Of a stretch of 64,000 nucleotides of DNA, positions 8,134 through 17,408 are shown piece by piece. The stretch comes from Novosphingobium rosa NBRC 15208 (lineage in GTDB: Bacteria > Pseudomonadota > Alphaproteobacteria > Sphingomonadales > Sphingomonadaceae). Where the stretch lies: contig NZ_BCZE01000024.1 of NCBI RefSeq assembly GCF_001598555.1, positions 48,844 to 112,843 on the forward strand, in the 5' to 3' direction. Each line of letters begins with the position of its first letter. Position 1 is the first letter of the stretch. The notes beneath the pieces are model-generated. The model was given only the letters and a program-made list of their open reading frames with translations. It was not told where the DNA came from and did not search any database. Both the position numbers and the translations under genes were made by a program.

Positions 8134-9231
8134 ATGGATGACATCATTCAGGATCTGGTGACGGGCGCCTATGCGGCCGCGCTTGACGACACGCTCTGGG
8201 AAGATTGGGTCTGGCGCACAGCGCAGCTGCTTGGCGGGGCCTGCGGTGCGCTCCATGTCGTGGATGCTTCAGGCCGTGTGCAACATCAGACGCAACTGCA
8301 TGACAATGTTCAGGCGGTGGCGCGCTATCGCGATGAAGAGATCTGGCGCTTCGATCCGCAGGTTTCCTTCGTGACCGGCCTGCGCGGGTCAAAAGTCTAC
8401 ACAGACACCGATCATGTCGATCTGGAGAATTCCGCCACGAAAGAATATTTCGCATGGCAAGCCTCCAATGCTCTGATCAGGCATTATGTCACGGCGGCGG
8501 CCCGGTTGAACGGCGGCAGCCATGTGGTGGCCCTGTCGGTCCATCGCGATGTCAAGGACGGGGTCACGCCTGACCTGTCGCGCCGGATCATGGAAAGGCT
8601 GTTGCCCGACATGCATCGCGCGCTCGAACTTGGTTTCCTTCACAATCAAAAGCTGACGGCAGCCTATTGGGATGGCTTGCTCACGAAGCGGCAGGAACCT
8701 TGCCTGCTGCTGGGCGAAGGCGGGCATGTTCTGCGCATGACCCCCGCCATGGAGGACTTGCTGCGCAGCGGCGATGGTCTGGCCTGCGTTCGCGGCCGGT
8801 TGACCTGTGGCGGCGGCATCGCGGATGCGCCGCTCGATGCCTTTGTCGGATCGCTGGCTTCCGCTTTCAGCTTCACGCGAAGCTGCAGCATCCCGCGCCC
8901 CTCCGGCAAGGCGCCCTATGTCATGACCGGCTATCCTCTGCCGCGGCGGATGCTCGTGCTCGCGCCCGAAGCGGTGGCCATGGTCAGGGTCATCGTGCCG
9001 GGTGATTTTCCCGAAACGGCGCATCATCAATGGCAGGCTGCCTTTGGCTTCACCAGAAAAGAGACCGAATTCGCCAGATATCTCGTTGGGGGGCATTCGG
9101 TCGAAACGGCCTCCGCCTGCATGGACATCAGCACGACCACAGCCCGCGTGCATGTCAGAAACCTTCTTATGAAGACGCAGACCAATCGCCAGATGGATAT
9201 GATCCGTCTGCTTGTCAGGTTCACGGCTTGA
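8134..9231 (+). CDS. LuxR-type HTH transcriptional regulator (paralog 2)
   Basis: The product is 365 residues from ATG 8134, with the G-run 8125-8130 as likely ribosome binding site; an in-frame GTG lies five codons upstream. It is collinear with the product of the gene at 5664-6770. The N-terminal sensor-like half has DPQVSFVTGLRGSKVYTD and NALIRHYVTAAARL, and the C-terminal HTH has AFGFTRKETEFARYLVGGHS then ARVHVRNLLMKTQTNRQMDM. No acyl-homoserine-lactone pocket motif and no luxI partner are visible. Gene order regulator-urcA-urcA-regulator with parallel orientation suggests duplication of a regulator/urcA unit. The ligand is unknown. Confidence 0.82.
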   Translation: MDDIIQDLVTGAYAAALDDTLWEDWVWRTAQLLGGACGALHVVDASGRVQHQTQLHDNVQAVARYRDEEIWRFDPQVSFVTGLRGSKVYTDTDHVDLENSATKEYFAWQASNALIRHYVTAAARLNGGSHVVALSVHRDVKDGVTPDLSRRIMERLLPDMHRALELGFLHNQKLTAAYWDGLLTKRQEPCLLLGEGGHVLRMTPAMEDLLRSGDGLACVRGRLTCGGGIADAPLDAFVGSLASAFSFTRSCSIPRPSGKAPYVMTGYPLPRRMLVLAPEAVAMVRVIVPGDFPETAHHQWQAAFGFTRKETEFARYLVGGHSVETASACMDISTTTARVHVRNLLMKTQTNRQMDMIRLLVRFTA

Positions 9232-9254
9232 CGGCGCACCAGGTTTTTGTTGTC

Positions 9255-9300
9255 GCATCGTTTTCCGCGAAAAACCGGTTCCCGCTTTTTCGCGCGATGC
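9255..9300. repeat. Dispersed intergenic palindrome, copy 1
   Basis: The sequence GCATCG, then CGCGAAAAACCGGTTCCCGC, then TTTTTCGCGCGATGC is an imperfect palindrome: the outer arms GCATCG/CGATGC and the inner arms CGCGAAAAA/TTTTTCGCG pair. A second copy with the same core occurs at 42660-42704. It lies between the second LuxR-type gene and the convergent AsmA-like gene, so as RNA it could act as a bidirectional terminator. This type of short palindromic intergenic repeat is widespread in alphaproteobacteria. Confidence 0.75.
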
Positions 9301-9301
9301 T

Positions 9302-12300
9302 CTAATCCACACCGGCGGGCAAGGGACCGGTGTGCGTGACGGAACGCGCCTTTTTCGGCAGAACCTTGTCGAAGAAGCGCCGGTTGACGGTGGTGCTGAT
9401 GCTTTGGTCGATGACCTCCAGCTTCTTGCTCACATGATCGATCTGGTTGACCACGCCGATCGCCGTCCTGATCACCGAAGCGCTGCCCTTGCCGAAATCA
9501 TAGGTTGGGCGGTCGAAGGTTCCGGCGATGTGCAAAGGCGGGAAAGCGCTGCTGATCAGGGCCTTGCCAGAGTTTACGCCGGACACCAGGGCGATCTTGC
9601 CTTTCATGGTCAGGTTCATCTCCATGGCGGGAACCTTGATCGTGCCATCGGCGTCGAGGTTGAAATCCTGAGCGGCAACATGGCCCTCGCGCAGTTCGAG
9701 CAGCCCATGATTGAGGACCAGCTGCCCCCTGATCTCACGGAAGGCGGTGCTGCGACCCTGGGCCACGCCGCCGCTGCCATTTTTGGCCTGATCGGCAAAG
9801 CTGACATTGGAAAGCGTGCCATTGGCGATCTCGATATGCCCCCCGCCCGAACCGGCCTGCGCCATCATCCGGCCCAGCGCATCGGTGGTGCTGGTGGTCC
9901 GGAAGATTTCGGCGGGCAGGGCGGCATCCATATCGGCATTGAGGCGCCCCGATCCGAAGAAGCGCATCCCCGTATCGCGCGCCAGAGCCCCCAGATCGAC
10001 ATCGCGCAATGACAGTTTGGCATGGGCGTTCACACCGCCCACCGCCTGATGGCTGACGGTGACATCGGCGACGGCCTGCCCGCCGCCGGCCATCGCGAAG
10101 ACGACATGCGCGGTCTTGTCCGCGCTGCCCAGGCTGGACTGGAAACGGATGGTGGGAAAGCCCAGCAGCTCATAATGAGCGTCCCTCAGCAGGCCTGTCA
10201 CTTGCCCCTGCGTGGCGGGAAAGTCGAAATTGCCGTCGCGCAGCGGGATCACGATATCGCCCGTCATCCCCATGCGGTCGCCATCCAGCCGCAGATCGCT
10301 CAGCCGCAACAGGCGATGGGGTGTCAGGGTGACCTGGCTGTCGATGGCCTGCTGGCGCCCCATCAGATCGCGCAGCCAGCCCGGCGCGCCCGCCATCATC
10401 ATCTGCGCGATGGGGCCCTCCACCCGCACCCGCCCGGTCAGCGCGCCATCCCCGGCGGCGGAAAGCGCCGTGGTGAAGCGCACCCCGCCGATCCGCGCGT
10501 CCTGCGCGGCAAGGTCCATCTTTTGCGCATCGCCCTGAACATGCACCGGCACGCTGACCGGATTGTCCATCATGCTGGCCGGCACGATCGCCAGCAGGTT
10601 GGGAAACAGCCGCATGACGCTTTCCGCGCGCTTTGCCTCGATCACCATCTGGGCGTCGATCCTGCTGGCCGCCATGATGCGCGCCGCGCCTTTGGCCTGC
10701 ACATCGCCCAGCCGCACGACCAGATCGGACAGCTGCGTATCCCGGTTCGACTGGGTCATGGTGCCCGCCAGATGAAGCGGGGTATCAGCGGCAAACAGGC
10801 CCTTCGCGCTGCTGACATTCTGCAGCACCGTGGCCGCCTTGCCCTCGATGGCGAAGGTCATCGCGCCATCCTCGCGCGGGCGCAGCGTGGCCGAGAGGGT
10901 TCGGGAGGTCAGCGTGGCGCTGCGCAGGCCATGGGCCATCGTCAGGTCGATCTCGCCATTGACGGTCTCATCGGGCAGGTACTGGCTCTCCGAGCCCAGC
11001 AGATCGCGCAGCGCCTTGATCTGCGAGAGAGGATCGCTGACCAGCGTGAGGTGCAGGGCGCCTTCCTGCGTGCCCGCCAGCACCCCTGCCACGCGCAGCC
11101 CTGGCCACTGGCCTGAAATTTGCCCGCCCTTGTGCAGGCTTTCCGCCAGTGGCCCCGCGGCATTGGGCCGGAACGACAGGCTCGCCCCGCCATAGGGTGT
11201 ATGAGCGGTGGCGCTGATCGCCTGAGCCGCCCGCAGCGTGGCGGGCAAAGTCATCTGCCCATCGGTGACGAGGCGATGGCCGCTGAGCGAGGCGCTGTTG
11301 AAATGCAGCCTTGCGTCCTGCCCGCTGTCATAGGTCAGAGAGGCGCCGTCGAAGGCGAGGGGCGCGAAATCCAGCCGGTCGACATCGATCTGCGCATGGA
11401 TCGACATCGGGCCCGATGACGGGCCATGGCTGCCACCGCCGGCCTTGGCCAGCTCTCCCATGCTCGCCAGCCATGGTGCGGTGACCAGCGGCAGATGGCC
11501 ATGCAGGTCCAGCGTGGTGGCTCCGCCTTCCACCTTGCCCTTGATCGCCAGCCGCAAGGGCCCTCCGGCCAGATCGGCCTTGTCGATCAGGATACGGGCG
11601 GGCTCAAGACGCAGCGCGCTGTCGATCTGGAGCGACGGGGCGCCATGGGTCGCGGCGCCCACCTGCTGGGCCATGCTGGTCCATTGGGCGGGCAGGGCGG
11701 GGCTGATCGGCCCCAGCGCCAGCCGGCCGTGGGCCATGACGGCCAGTGCGGTGGAGCGGCTGAAGAACAGGGTGCGCGCCTGAGCATGGAGGCGCAGATC
11801 GGGGCTTTGCAATGATCCGCCCAGACCCATGGCCATGCCCGATACCGGCTTGCCCGGATCGCCTTCGATGGTCAGGCCAAAGGGCCTTGGCGTAGCCCAC
11901 AGGCCCAGCATGCCCGAAGACCGCAGGCGCTGTCCGGCTTGCGGCGCGAGGAAGGTCAGATCGATCAGCGGAGGGGCGGGGGGGCCGTCGCCGCGCGCCA
12001 GCGCGAAGCGCAGGGCGCTGCCGGGCGAGGCCTGTTTTGTCAGCTTCAGCGCATAATGCGCTCCATCGGGCGCCGCCAACGCCAGCCCGATATCGACATC
12101 CATGGTTCGCAACCGTGCAACACCATCGGCCAGCAGCCCCATTTGTTCGCGCAGTGCGGCATAGGGATCGGTGTTGGTGGCTGCCGATGCGGGCCAGGCT
12201 GAAATTTGCAGCTTGCCTTGATGCCGGATGCTGTTGCGCGCGGCATCCCGTTGGCCCTGCCCGGAGGCCGTAAAGGCCTGCGCGGTGAGGCGATAGGAGA

Positions 12301-12889
12301 GCAGTTGTGCGCCATGGGGGCCATCCTGCGTCAGGCTCAGATCGATGGCATCGGGCAGGTGCGACAGGTCACGCGATGGCCGCACCAGCAGCGCGGCCAG
12401 CAGCGGAGCGCTGTGTGTGCCTGTCACGCGAAAACCCAGATCGCCCTGATCGGACCGGGTGGCATGGAGTAGCACATGGCCCTGCGCGCCGCCCCCCACA
12501 TCGCCATCCCACTGCTGGGCCTGGCCCGACCGGGCGAAGCGCAACTGGCCCTGATAGGGGCCAAAGGCAAAGCGCATCTGGCCCCGCCCTTGCACCATAT
12601 CCTTGTCGAAAGCGAAGCTGTCGAAAGCCAGATTGCTGTCGATCAGGCGATGGCCGACGACCAGATGGCTGGCTGTCAGATGCAATTGCCCTGTCACCAG
12701 ACCGATGGGATCGATCCACAGCGATTGCGCCGAGACGATCCGCACCCCGCTGGCGGCCAGCGCCGTGTGGTTGATCGCGAAGATCATGACCGGGCGCGCG
12801 GCGGCCAGCCCCAGCGACGTCATGCAGAAGGTCGCCATCACGGCAAGGCCCTGGCGCGATCGCGCGGCGTTCAGAAGAGACAAGATCAC
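9302..12889 (-). CDS. AsmA-like / YhdP-type large envelope protein
   Basis: The 1195-residue product probably starts at GTG 12889, which follows AGGGAGG at ideal spacing; the open frame extends further upstream, overlapping the previous gene, but with no support. The N-terminus has one membrane segment (LAVMATFCMTSLGLAAARPV). The rest is the repetitive beta-rich, low-Cys sequence of AsmA-like proteins, and the C-terminal third (about residues 900-1120) matches the AsmA C-terminal region (NADMDAALPAEIF ... HIEIANGTLSNVSFADQ ... FREIRGQLVLNHGLLELREG). Related bridge-like proteins (YhdP, TamB, AsmA) are implicated in moving phospholipid between the inner and outer membranes. It follows an outer-membrane protein gene, separated by a hairpin. 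Confidence 0.72.
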   Translation of the reverse strand: MILSLLNAARSRQGLAVMATFCMTSLGLAAARPVMIFAINHTALAASGVRIVSAQSLWIDPIGLVTGQLHLTASHLVVGHRLIDSNLAFDSFAFDKDMVQGRGQMRFAFGPYQGQLRFARSGQAQQWDGDVGGGAQGHVLLHATRSDQGDLGFRVTGTHSAPLLAALLVRPSRDLSHLPDAIDLSLTQDGPHGAQLLSYRLTAQAFTASGQGQRDAARNSIRHQGKLQISAWPASAATNTDPYAALREQMGLLADGVARLRTMDVDIGLALAAPDGAHYALKLTKQASPGSALRFALARGDGPPAPPLIDLTFLAPQAGQRLRSSGMLGLWATPRPFGLTIEGDPGKPVSGMAMGLGGSLQSPDLRLHAQARTLFFSRSTALAVMAHGRLALGPISPALPAQWTSMAQQVGAATHGAPSLQIDSALRLEPARILIDKADLAGGPLRLAIKGKVEGGATTLDLHGHLPLVTAPWLASMGELAKAGGGSHGPSSGPMSIHAQIDVDRLDFAPLAFDGASLTYDSGQDARLHFNSASLSGHRLVTDGQMTLPATLRAAQAISATAHTPYGGASLSFRPNAAGPLAESLHKGGQISGQWPGLRVAGVLAGTQEGALHLTLVSDPLSQIKALRDLLGSESQYLPDETVNGEIDLTMAHGLRSATLTSRTLSATLRPREDGAMTFAIEGKAATVLQNVSSAKGLFAADTPLHLAGTMTQSNRDTQLSDLVVRLGDVQAKGAARIMAASRIDAQMVIEAKRAESVMRLFPNLLAIVPASMMDNPVSVPVHVQGDAQKMDLAAQDARIGGVRFTTALSAAGDGALTGRVRVEGPIAQMMMAGAPGWLRDLMGRQQAIDSQVTLTPHRLLRLSDLRLDGDRMGMTGDIVIPLRDGNFDFPATQGQVTGLLRDAHYELLGFPTIRFQSSLGSADKTAHVVFAMAGGGQAVADVTVSHQAVGGVNAHAKLSLRDVDLGALARDTGMRFFGSGRLNADMDAALPAEIFRTTSTTDALGRMMAQAGSGGGHIEIANGTLSNVSFADQAKNGSGGVAQGRSTAFREIRGQLVLNHGLLELREGHVAAQDFNLDADGTIKVPAMEMNLTMKGKIALVSGVNSGKALISSAFPPLHIAGTFDRPTYDFGKGSASVIRTAIGVVNQIDHVSKKLEVIDQSISTTVNRRFFDKVLPKKARSVTHTGPLPAGVD

Positions 12890-12963
12890 CGACCTCCCTG
12901 TGGGGTGACGTGGGCCTGTGAGGCGACAGGGCCCGTGAGGCGACATGGGCAAAAGAGGCAAAG

Positions 12964-13003
12964 CTGGCTCCCGGAACGCCGTGGCCGGGCGACCGGGAGC
13001 CAG
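12964..13003 (-). terminator. Hairpin between the outer-membrane protein and AsmA-like genes
   Basis: Arms CTGGCTCCCGG (12964-12974) and CCGGGAGCCAG (12993-13003) pair over 11 bases with an 18-base loop. Read leftward it lies 23 bases after the stop of the upstream outer-membrane gene and is followed by a moderately T-rich run (CTTTGCCTCTTTTG). It is probably a terminator or attenuator reducing transcription into the AsmA-like gene. Confidence 0.55.
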
Positions 13004-13025
13004 ACCGGGCTCCATCCTCAAGGGG

Positions 13026-14327
13026 TCAGAAGACGTAGCCCAGCGATGCGGCGATTTTCTGATATTGGCGCCCAAGTGCTCCGTTCACGCCAAACCTCAG
13101 CAATGAGGGCGCGCCATTGTGCTTGATCGTGCCCACCGTCAGCGCCATTTCATGGTAGCTGTTCATATAGAGGTCGGTGCCAGTGAAATAGGTGAAGGCA
13201 TAGCTGGCCTGAATGGCCGTGCCCGATGATCCGAACAGCCTGAAATCAAGATTTCTGCGGTACAGAAGACCATTCTTGAAGGCGACATTCTTGATGCCAT
13301 AGTCGCCATTGAAAGACTGGATCTTGAAGGGAATGCTCATGTTGTAGGCGACCATATTGGCGATGGTCAGCTGATCCTTGCTGGTGAGCGGCATGACATA
13401 GCGGCTGGTCAGCGAAAAATTGCTCAGGATGCTGGCGGCGGCGGCGTCGGCCGATCCGGTGGCGCCAACGCTCGCGCGGGGCGCCAGATACCACTGGTTG
13501 CGCGATTCATAGGCCAGCAAGGGAAACTGGAAGCCGACACTGAAGGCCGCGGCGGCGGTCTTGGCGCCGGCCTGCTCGATATAGGTGACCGGCAGGCCGA
13601 ATTGCAGCTGGTAACGCGGATCGCGGTCGAAGCGGATGGTGTAGGACAGCGGCGCGGTGATGGTCTTGCCCGTCACGCCTTGTGCCGTAAACGTGCCCGC
13701 CTGCAGACCGACGAACACCTTGTTGCCCGCATTCGCCGCTGCCGAGGCCGCCGCTGAACCCGCCCCCGCGCTGATGGCGTCACCCACGCCCGTGGTGTCG
13801 AAACCAGCGTTGCTGAAGTCCTGCGCGATCATGGAGGATTGCAGGCTGTTGGGATTGCCCGCGGTGGGATCATTGGGCGATGATTTGATCAGGGCCTGCT
13901 CGAAGCGCCGGGTGAAATCGCCCGAATTCTTGAGCAGATAATCCTTGAGCATCGTGAGCGATGCCCCGCGACTGCCCCCATTGAACTGTTGCTGGACGCC
14001 AAGCGACGGAATGGCGAAGCTCAGGGCAGAGCTGTTGACCGGGAAGGCCAGGGCAATCGGCACGCCGCGGAAATTGACCGTTGCATTGATGCCCGATGTC
14101 GATTGGCTGGATGAGGGAACGATGCTGTGAAAATAGTCCGAGTTGATCAAAAGAACAGCATCGGATGCGTTGGAAATGCCAAAAGAAAAGTTTGTGGGAT
14201 TTGTGGACGATGGTTGAGTGACTGTTCCATAGACTTGAAACAATTTCCCGCTCATATCCTGCGCGTCGGCTTGTCCATAAAACGTCGCCATCAAAGGAAT
14301 TGCGCAGAGGTATTTAATGTGTCTCAT
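13026..14327 (-). CDS. Putative outer-membrane beta-barrel protein
   Basis: The 433-residue product has a signal peptide (about 1-22, LCAIPLMATFYGQADAQD) and a low-complexity Ala/Gly segment in the middle (about 185-205, AISAGAGSAAASAAANAGNK). The C-terminal 220 residues are a run of alternating beta strands ending in aromatic YVF (SLGYVF), the signal recognised by the BAM complex. Strands such as YQLQFGLPVTYIEQAG and IQASYAFTYFTGTDLYMNSY look like a 12-stranded transporter-type barrel. I do not recognise a named family. It is followed on the same strand by the AsmA-like gene, which suggests an envelope role. Confidence 0.65.
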   Translation of the reverse strand: MRHIKYLCAIPLMATFYGQADAQDMSGKLFQVYGTVTQPSSTNPTNFSFGISNASDAVLLINSDYFHSIVPSSSQSTSGINATVNFRGVPIALAFPVNSSALSFAIPSLGVQQQFNGGSRGASLTMLKDYLLKNSGDFTRRFEQALIKSSPNDPTAGNPNSLQSSMIAQDFSNAGFDTTGVGDAISAGAGSAAASAAANAGNKVFVGLQAGTFTAQGVTGKTITAPLSYTIRFDRDPRYQLQFGLPVTYIEQAGAKTAAAAFSVGFQFPLLAYESRNQWYLAPRASVGATGSADAAAASILSNFSLTSRYVMPLTSKDQLTIANMVAYNMSIPFKIQSFNGDYGIKNVAFKNGLLYRRNLDFRLFGSSGTAIQASYAFTYFTGTDLYMNSYHEMALTVGTIKHNGAPSLLRFGVNGALGRQYQKIAASLGYVF

Positions 14328-14848
14328 GAATCGCCCCCGATTTCATTAAAGAAATTTCAAATGTAAAATTTGTAAATCGGATCTGACGTATTGGAATTTT
14401 GCTTTATTTCAGCAATAATCGCCATGGTGTATTGACGAAATCAATTTTGTTCCGTTATGAGATTCGTTTTACTTGGTCGTGTGAGTGATAGGTCATGTGC
14501 TGACCTGTGAAGAGGCAGATCCGCCTATGAACCGATGACGCCAACCTCGCCGCCATTCACGGCGATTTTCGCGAAGTGCAGTGCAAATCGGCGAAGGCGC
14601 GCTGTGTCGCGATGACCCGTCAAACCTGAAGCAGGCCATATTGCGCTCTCGATGCAAGGCGCGGGCCGTCGTTCCCCAGCCGGGCAATGAGGCTCATCTT
14701 CATTGTAAAGTGACAGGCATGGCTGAGAAATGTGAATCACCCCGGATTTGCCGGAGAGTCCAGGCTTTGAGGCGCCGCTGAACGAAAGCCCGCTTTCGAC
14801 GATTGCGAATGAGCCCGTGAACGTTGTCTTTGTCAGCGAGGCCTGTCG
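14328..14848. other. Gene-free interval between two leftward genes
   Basis: About 520 bases. The first 130 bases (14340-14470) are AT-rich and probably contain the promoter of the outer-membrane protein gene. The remainder is GC-rich with short open frames in all directions; none has a convincing start, ribosome binding site or recognisable product. I see nothing else in it. Confidence 0.4.
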
Positions 14849-15736
14849 TCATTCCAGAACAAGATGTTCGGCGAGGAAATCGACGAAGACCCGGGTCTTG
14901 GGGGGCAGATAGGGATTGGCAGGCCAGAGCACGCGGAAAGCCCCTCTATCTCGGACATGTCCATCCAGCAGATTGACCAGCGTCCCCTGGCGCAGATGGT
15001 CCGCCACGGCAAAGGGCGGCAGGCAGGCCACACCGAAACCTTGTTGTGCCAGATGGACCAGGGGGTCGATCGTGCTGGCGATGGTGGTTCTGGGCAAATC
15101 GAGCGACAGGTCGACGCCATCGCGCACCAGTGGCCATGGCTCGAGCCGCCCGGTGTTCATGTAACGGTGATGCAGGCAGTCGTGGTTCAGCAGATCCTCG
15201 GGCGCCAGGGGTGTGCCTTCCCGCGCCAGATAGGCGGGCGAGGCGACGATCCGGTGCCGGAACATGCCCAGCTTGCGGCTCATCAACCGGCTGTCGGCGA
15301 TGTCACCCGTGCGGATCACGGCGTCGAAGCCTTCCTCGATCACCGACACCATGCGATCCGTGAAATCGAGGTCCATGCGGATGGCGGGCCATGCGCGCAT
15401 GAAGGCGGTCAGGATCGGCATCAACAGCATGCCGGCAATCGGCAAGCTGACCCGCAACACGCCTTGCGGCGCGGCGGTGGACTGGATCAGCATGGCTTCG
15501 GCGGCATCGATTTCCTCGAAGATACGGCGGCAATGATCGAGGAACTGGAGACCTTCGGCGCTCAGCGTCATGCTGCGCGTGCTGCGATGGAACAGGCGCA
15601 CGCCCAGCCGGTGTTCCAGCCTGCCGATGGCTTTGCCGACCGCAGAGGCTGAAATCCCCAGATCGCGCCCGGCAGCGACAAAGCTGCCCGCTTCGGCGGC
15701 GCGCACAAAGGCGTTCAAGGCACTCAAGCGGTCCAA
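14849..15736 (-). CDS. LysR-family transcriptional regulator
   Basis: I place the start at TTG 15736, giving 295 residues beginning (M)DRLSALNAFVRAAEAGSF, the standard LysR beginning; GAAAGGA lies 8 bases upstream, while earlier starts have no such support. The winged HTH spans residues 1-60 (DLGISASAVGKAIGRLEHRL, GVRLFHRSTRSM). The LysR substrate-binding domain follows (about 90-290) with the typical MLLMPILTAFMRAWPAIRMD and GFDAVIRTGDIADSRLMSRK. It is divergent from the ABM/MFS operon starting at 15865, with 128 bases between, so it most likely regulates that pair. The effector is unknown. Confidence 0.9.
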   Translation of the reverse strand: MDRLSALNAFVRAAEAGSFVAAGRDLGISASAVGKAIGRLEHRLGVRLFHRSTRSMTLSAEGLQFLDHCRRIFEEIDAAEAMLIQSTAAPQGVLRVSLPIAGMLLMPILTAFMRAWPAIRMDLDFTDRMVSVIEEGFDAVIRTGDIADSRLMSRKLGMFRHRIVASPAYLAREGTPLAPEDLLNHDCLHHRYMNTGRLEPWPLVRDGVDLSLDLPRTTIASTIDPLVHLAQQGFGVACLPPFAVADHLRQGTLVNLLDGHVRDRGAFRVLWPANPYLPPKTRVFVDFLAEHLVLE

Positions 15737-15864
15737 AGAGATGGTCCTTTCATTGCGGACATCAGAGTCCTGTCTGATCGGAATTGTAGCATGTTTTTCC
15801 GCTTTATGGTGGCGCTTATGTCGTGGGTGCCGAAGAACCCCGGCGCAATCGAGGAGTCCCCACC

Positions 15865-16224
15865 GTGCCCACAACGCCCCAGGCCAGCTTTGCTTCCATG
15901 CCGCAACCGACGGTCTTCATCGTCAATGTCATCCACGCGCATCCCGGCAAGCAGGACGAAGCCTTCGCCATCATCAAGGATGTCGTGCGCCACGCTTCAG
16001 GCAAACCCGGCTTTCTGTGGAGCAACCTCTCGCGCAGCACCAATGGCAAGACGGTGGTCAACATCGAGGCCATTGCCGATCCCGACCGCGTGGGCGCCTT
16101 CTTTGGCGATCCGGTGTTCGTCGAGAAATTTGCCCGGCTCGATGCCGTGTCGACCAGCGAATTTCACACCTATCGCGTTGGGGAACTTATTTTTCCGGCC
16201 TCTGCTGAAGCCCTGGCCTCATGA
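15865..16224 (+). CDS. Antibiotic biosynthesis monooxygenase (ABM)-fold protein
   Basis: The likely start is GTG 15865 with GAGGAG 8 bases upstream, giving 119 residues. Residues about 15-110 form a dimeric ferredoxin-like ABM domain: TVFIVNVIHAHPGKQDEAFA, then HASGKPGFLWSNLSRSTNGK and TVVNIEAIADPDRVGAFFGD. ABM proteins are cofactorless quinone-forming monooxygenases or small-molecule handling enzymes; the substrate here is unknown. The stop overlaps the MFS start by four bases (ATGA), so they are translationally coupled, which hints at oxidation plus export of a toxic aromatic or quinone. Confidence 0.75.
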   Translation: MPTTPQASFASMPQPTVFIVNVIHAHPGKQDEAFAIIKDVVRHASGKPGFLWSNLSRSTNGKTVVNIEAIADPDRVGAFFGDPVFVEKFARLDAVSTSEFHTYRVGELIFPASAEALAS

Positions 16225-17408
16225 CCGCTCTTGTGGCCTCACGGCGCGACAGCCTCCCGCTTCCCGGCCTATTGGCGCTGGCCGCCTCGGGCTTCCTGAC
16301 CATTCTGACCGAAGCTCTTCCGGCTGGCCTGCTGCCGCAGATCGCTCAAGGCCTTACCATCTCGCAGGCGATGGCGGGGCAGATGATCACGATCTACGCG
16401 CTGGGATCGCTGCTCGCCGCCATTCCCCTGACCAAAGCCACCCAGCACTGGCCAAGACGCCCCCTGCTGCTGCTGGCCATCGCGGGCTTTGCCGGCGTCA
16501 ATCTCGTGACGGCACTGTCATCCTCTTACGCGGTCATCATGGGGGCACGGTTTCTGGCCGGCGTGTCGGCGGGCCTGCTATGGGCCTTGCTGGCCGGTTA
16601 TGCCGGACGCATGGTCCCCGCCCATCTGCAAGGGCGGGCCATCGCCATCGCCATGGTCGGAACGCCGCTGGCCCTGTCGATCGGCCTGCCCGCCGGGACC
16701 TGGTTAGGGGCCCTGGTGGGATGGCGGGTCAGTTTTGGCATCATGAGCGGGCTGACCGTGTTGCTGGTCGGTTGGGCATGGCTGACCTTGCCCGATTTTG
16801 CCGGTGTTCGCAAAAGCCAGTCCGTATCGCTGGTGCATGTGCTGACCATACCGAGGGTGGCCACGACCTTGCTGGTCACGCTGGGTTTCGTGTTGGCGCA
16901 TAACATTCTCTACACCTACATTGCCCCGTTTCTGGCGCAGGTCGGTATGGCGGCTGAGACAGGCCGCGTGCTGCTGGTGTTCGGCGTGGCAGCGCTGGCC
17001 AGCATCTGGGTGGTCGGCGTGCTGGTCGATCGCCACCTGCACCGCCTGACCATGGCGGCAATCGTGCTGTTTGCTGTGGCGGCCTTGCCTTTGGCTTTCG
17101 GGGGCACGTCTCTGGTGATCTATGGCGGTGTCGTCTTGTGGGGGCTTGCCTTTGGCGGCGCGGCCACCCTGTTTCAGACAGCATTGGCTGAGTCCGCGGG
17201 CCACCATGCCGATATCGCGCAGTCGATGATCGTCACGGTGTGGAATCTGGCCATTGCCGGGGGCGGGCTGGCAGGCGGGCTGATCCTTGAAGGCTTGGGC
17301 GTAAAGGCTCTGGCCTGGAGTGTGATGCCCCTCTTGCTGCTGTCCTTTTACGCCGCCCGATTGTCTGGACGGGTGAAACCAGATTTGGATGGGATATCCC
17401 GGATGTGA
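16221..17408 (+). CDS. MFS transporter, drug:H+ antiporter (DHA1) type
   Basis: The 395-residue protein has twelve predicted membrane segments. The first cytoplasmic loop between TM2 and TM3 contains TKATQHWPRRPLLLLAIAG, and TM5 carries the antiporter-type pattern GTPLALSIGLPAGTWLGALV (motif C-like). This fits the AraJ/YdhP-type sugar-efflux and drug-efflux DHA1 group. It overlaps the ABM gene by four bases and probably exports the product or inducer of that enzyme. The LysR gene on the other strand is the likely regulator. Confidence 0.85.
   Translation: MTALVASRRDSLPLPGLLALAASGFLTILTEALPAGLLPQIAQGLTISQAMAGQMITIYALGSLLAAIPLTKATQHWPRRPLLLLAIAGFAGVNLVTALSSSYAVIMGARFLAGVSAGLLWALLAGYAGRMVPAHLQGRAIAIAMVGTPLALSIGLPAGTWLGALVGWRVSFGIMSGLTVLLVGWAWLTLPDFAGVRKSQSVSLVHVLTIPRVATTLLVTLGFVLAHNILYTYIAPFLAQVGMAAETGRVLLVFGVAALASIWVVGVLVDRHLHRLTMAAIVLFAVAALPLAFGGTSLVIYGGVVLWGLAFGGAATLFQTALAESAGHHADIAQSMIVTVWNLAIAGGGLAGGLILEGLGVKALAWSVMPLLLLSFYAARLSGRVKPDLDGISRM

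Noticed and set aside
5664..9231. Quorum-sensing locus (LuxR pair)
   Set aside because: The N-terminal halves do not show acyl-homoserine-lactone-binding motifs and no luxI-type synthase is in the window; only the HTH is LuxR-like.
14581..14781. Small rightward ORF in the gap before the LysR gene
   Set aside because: 66 residues, no ribosome binding site, no recognisable sequence; likely chance.
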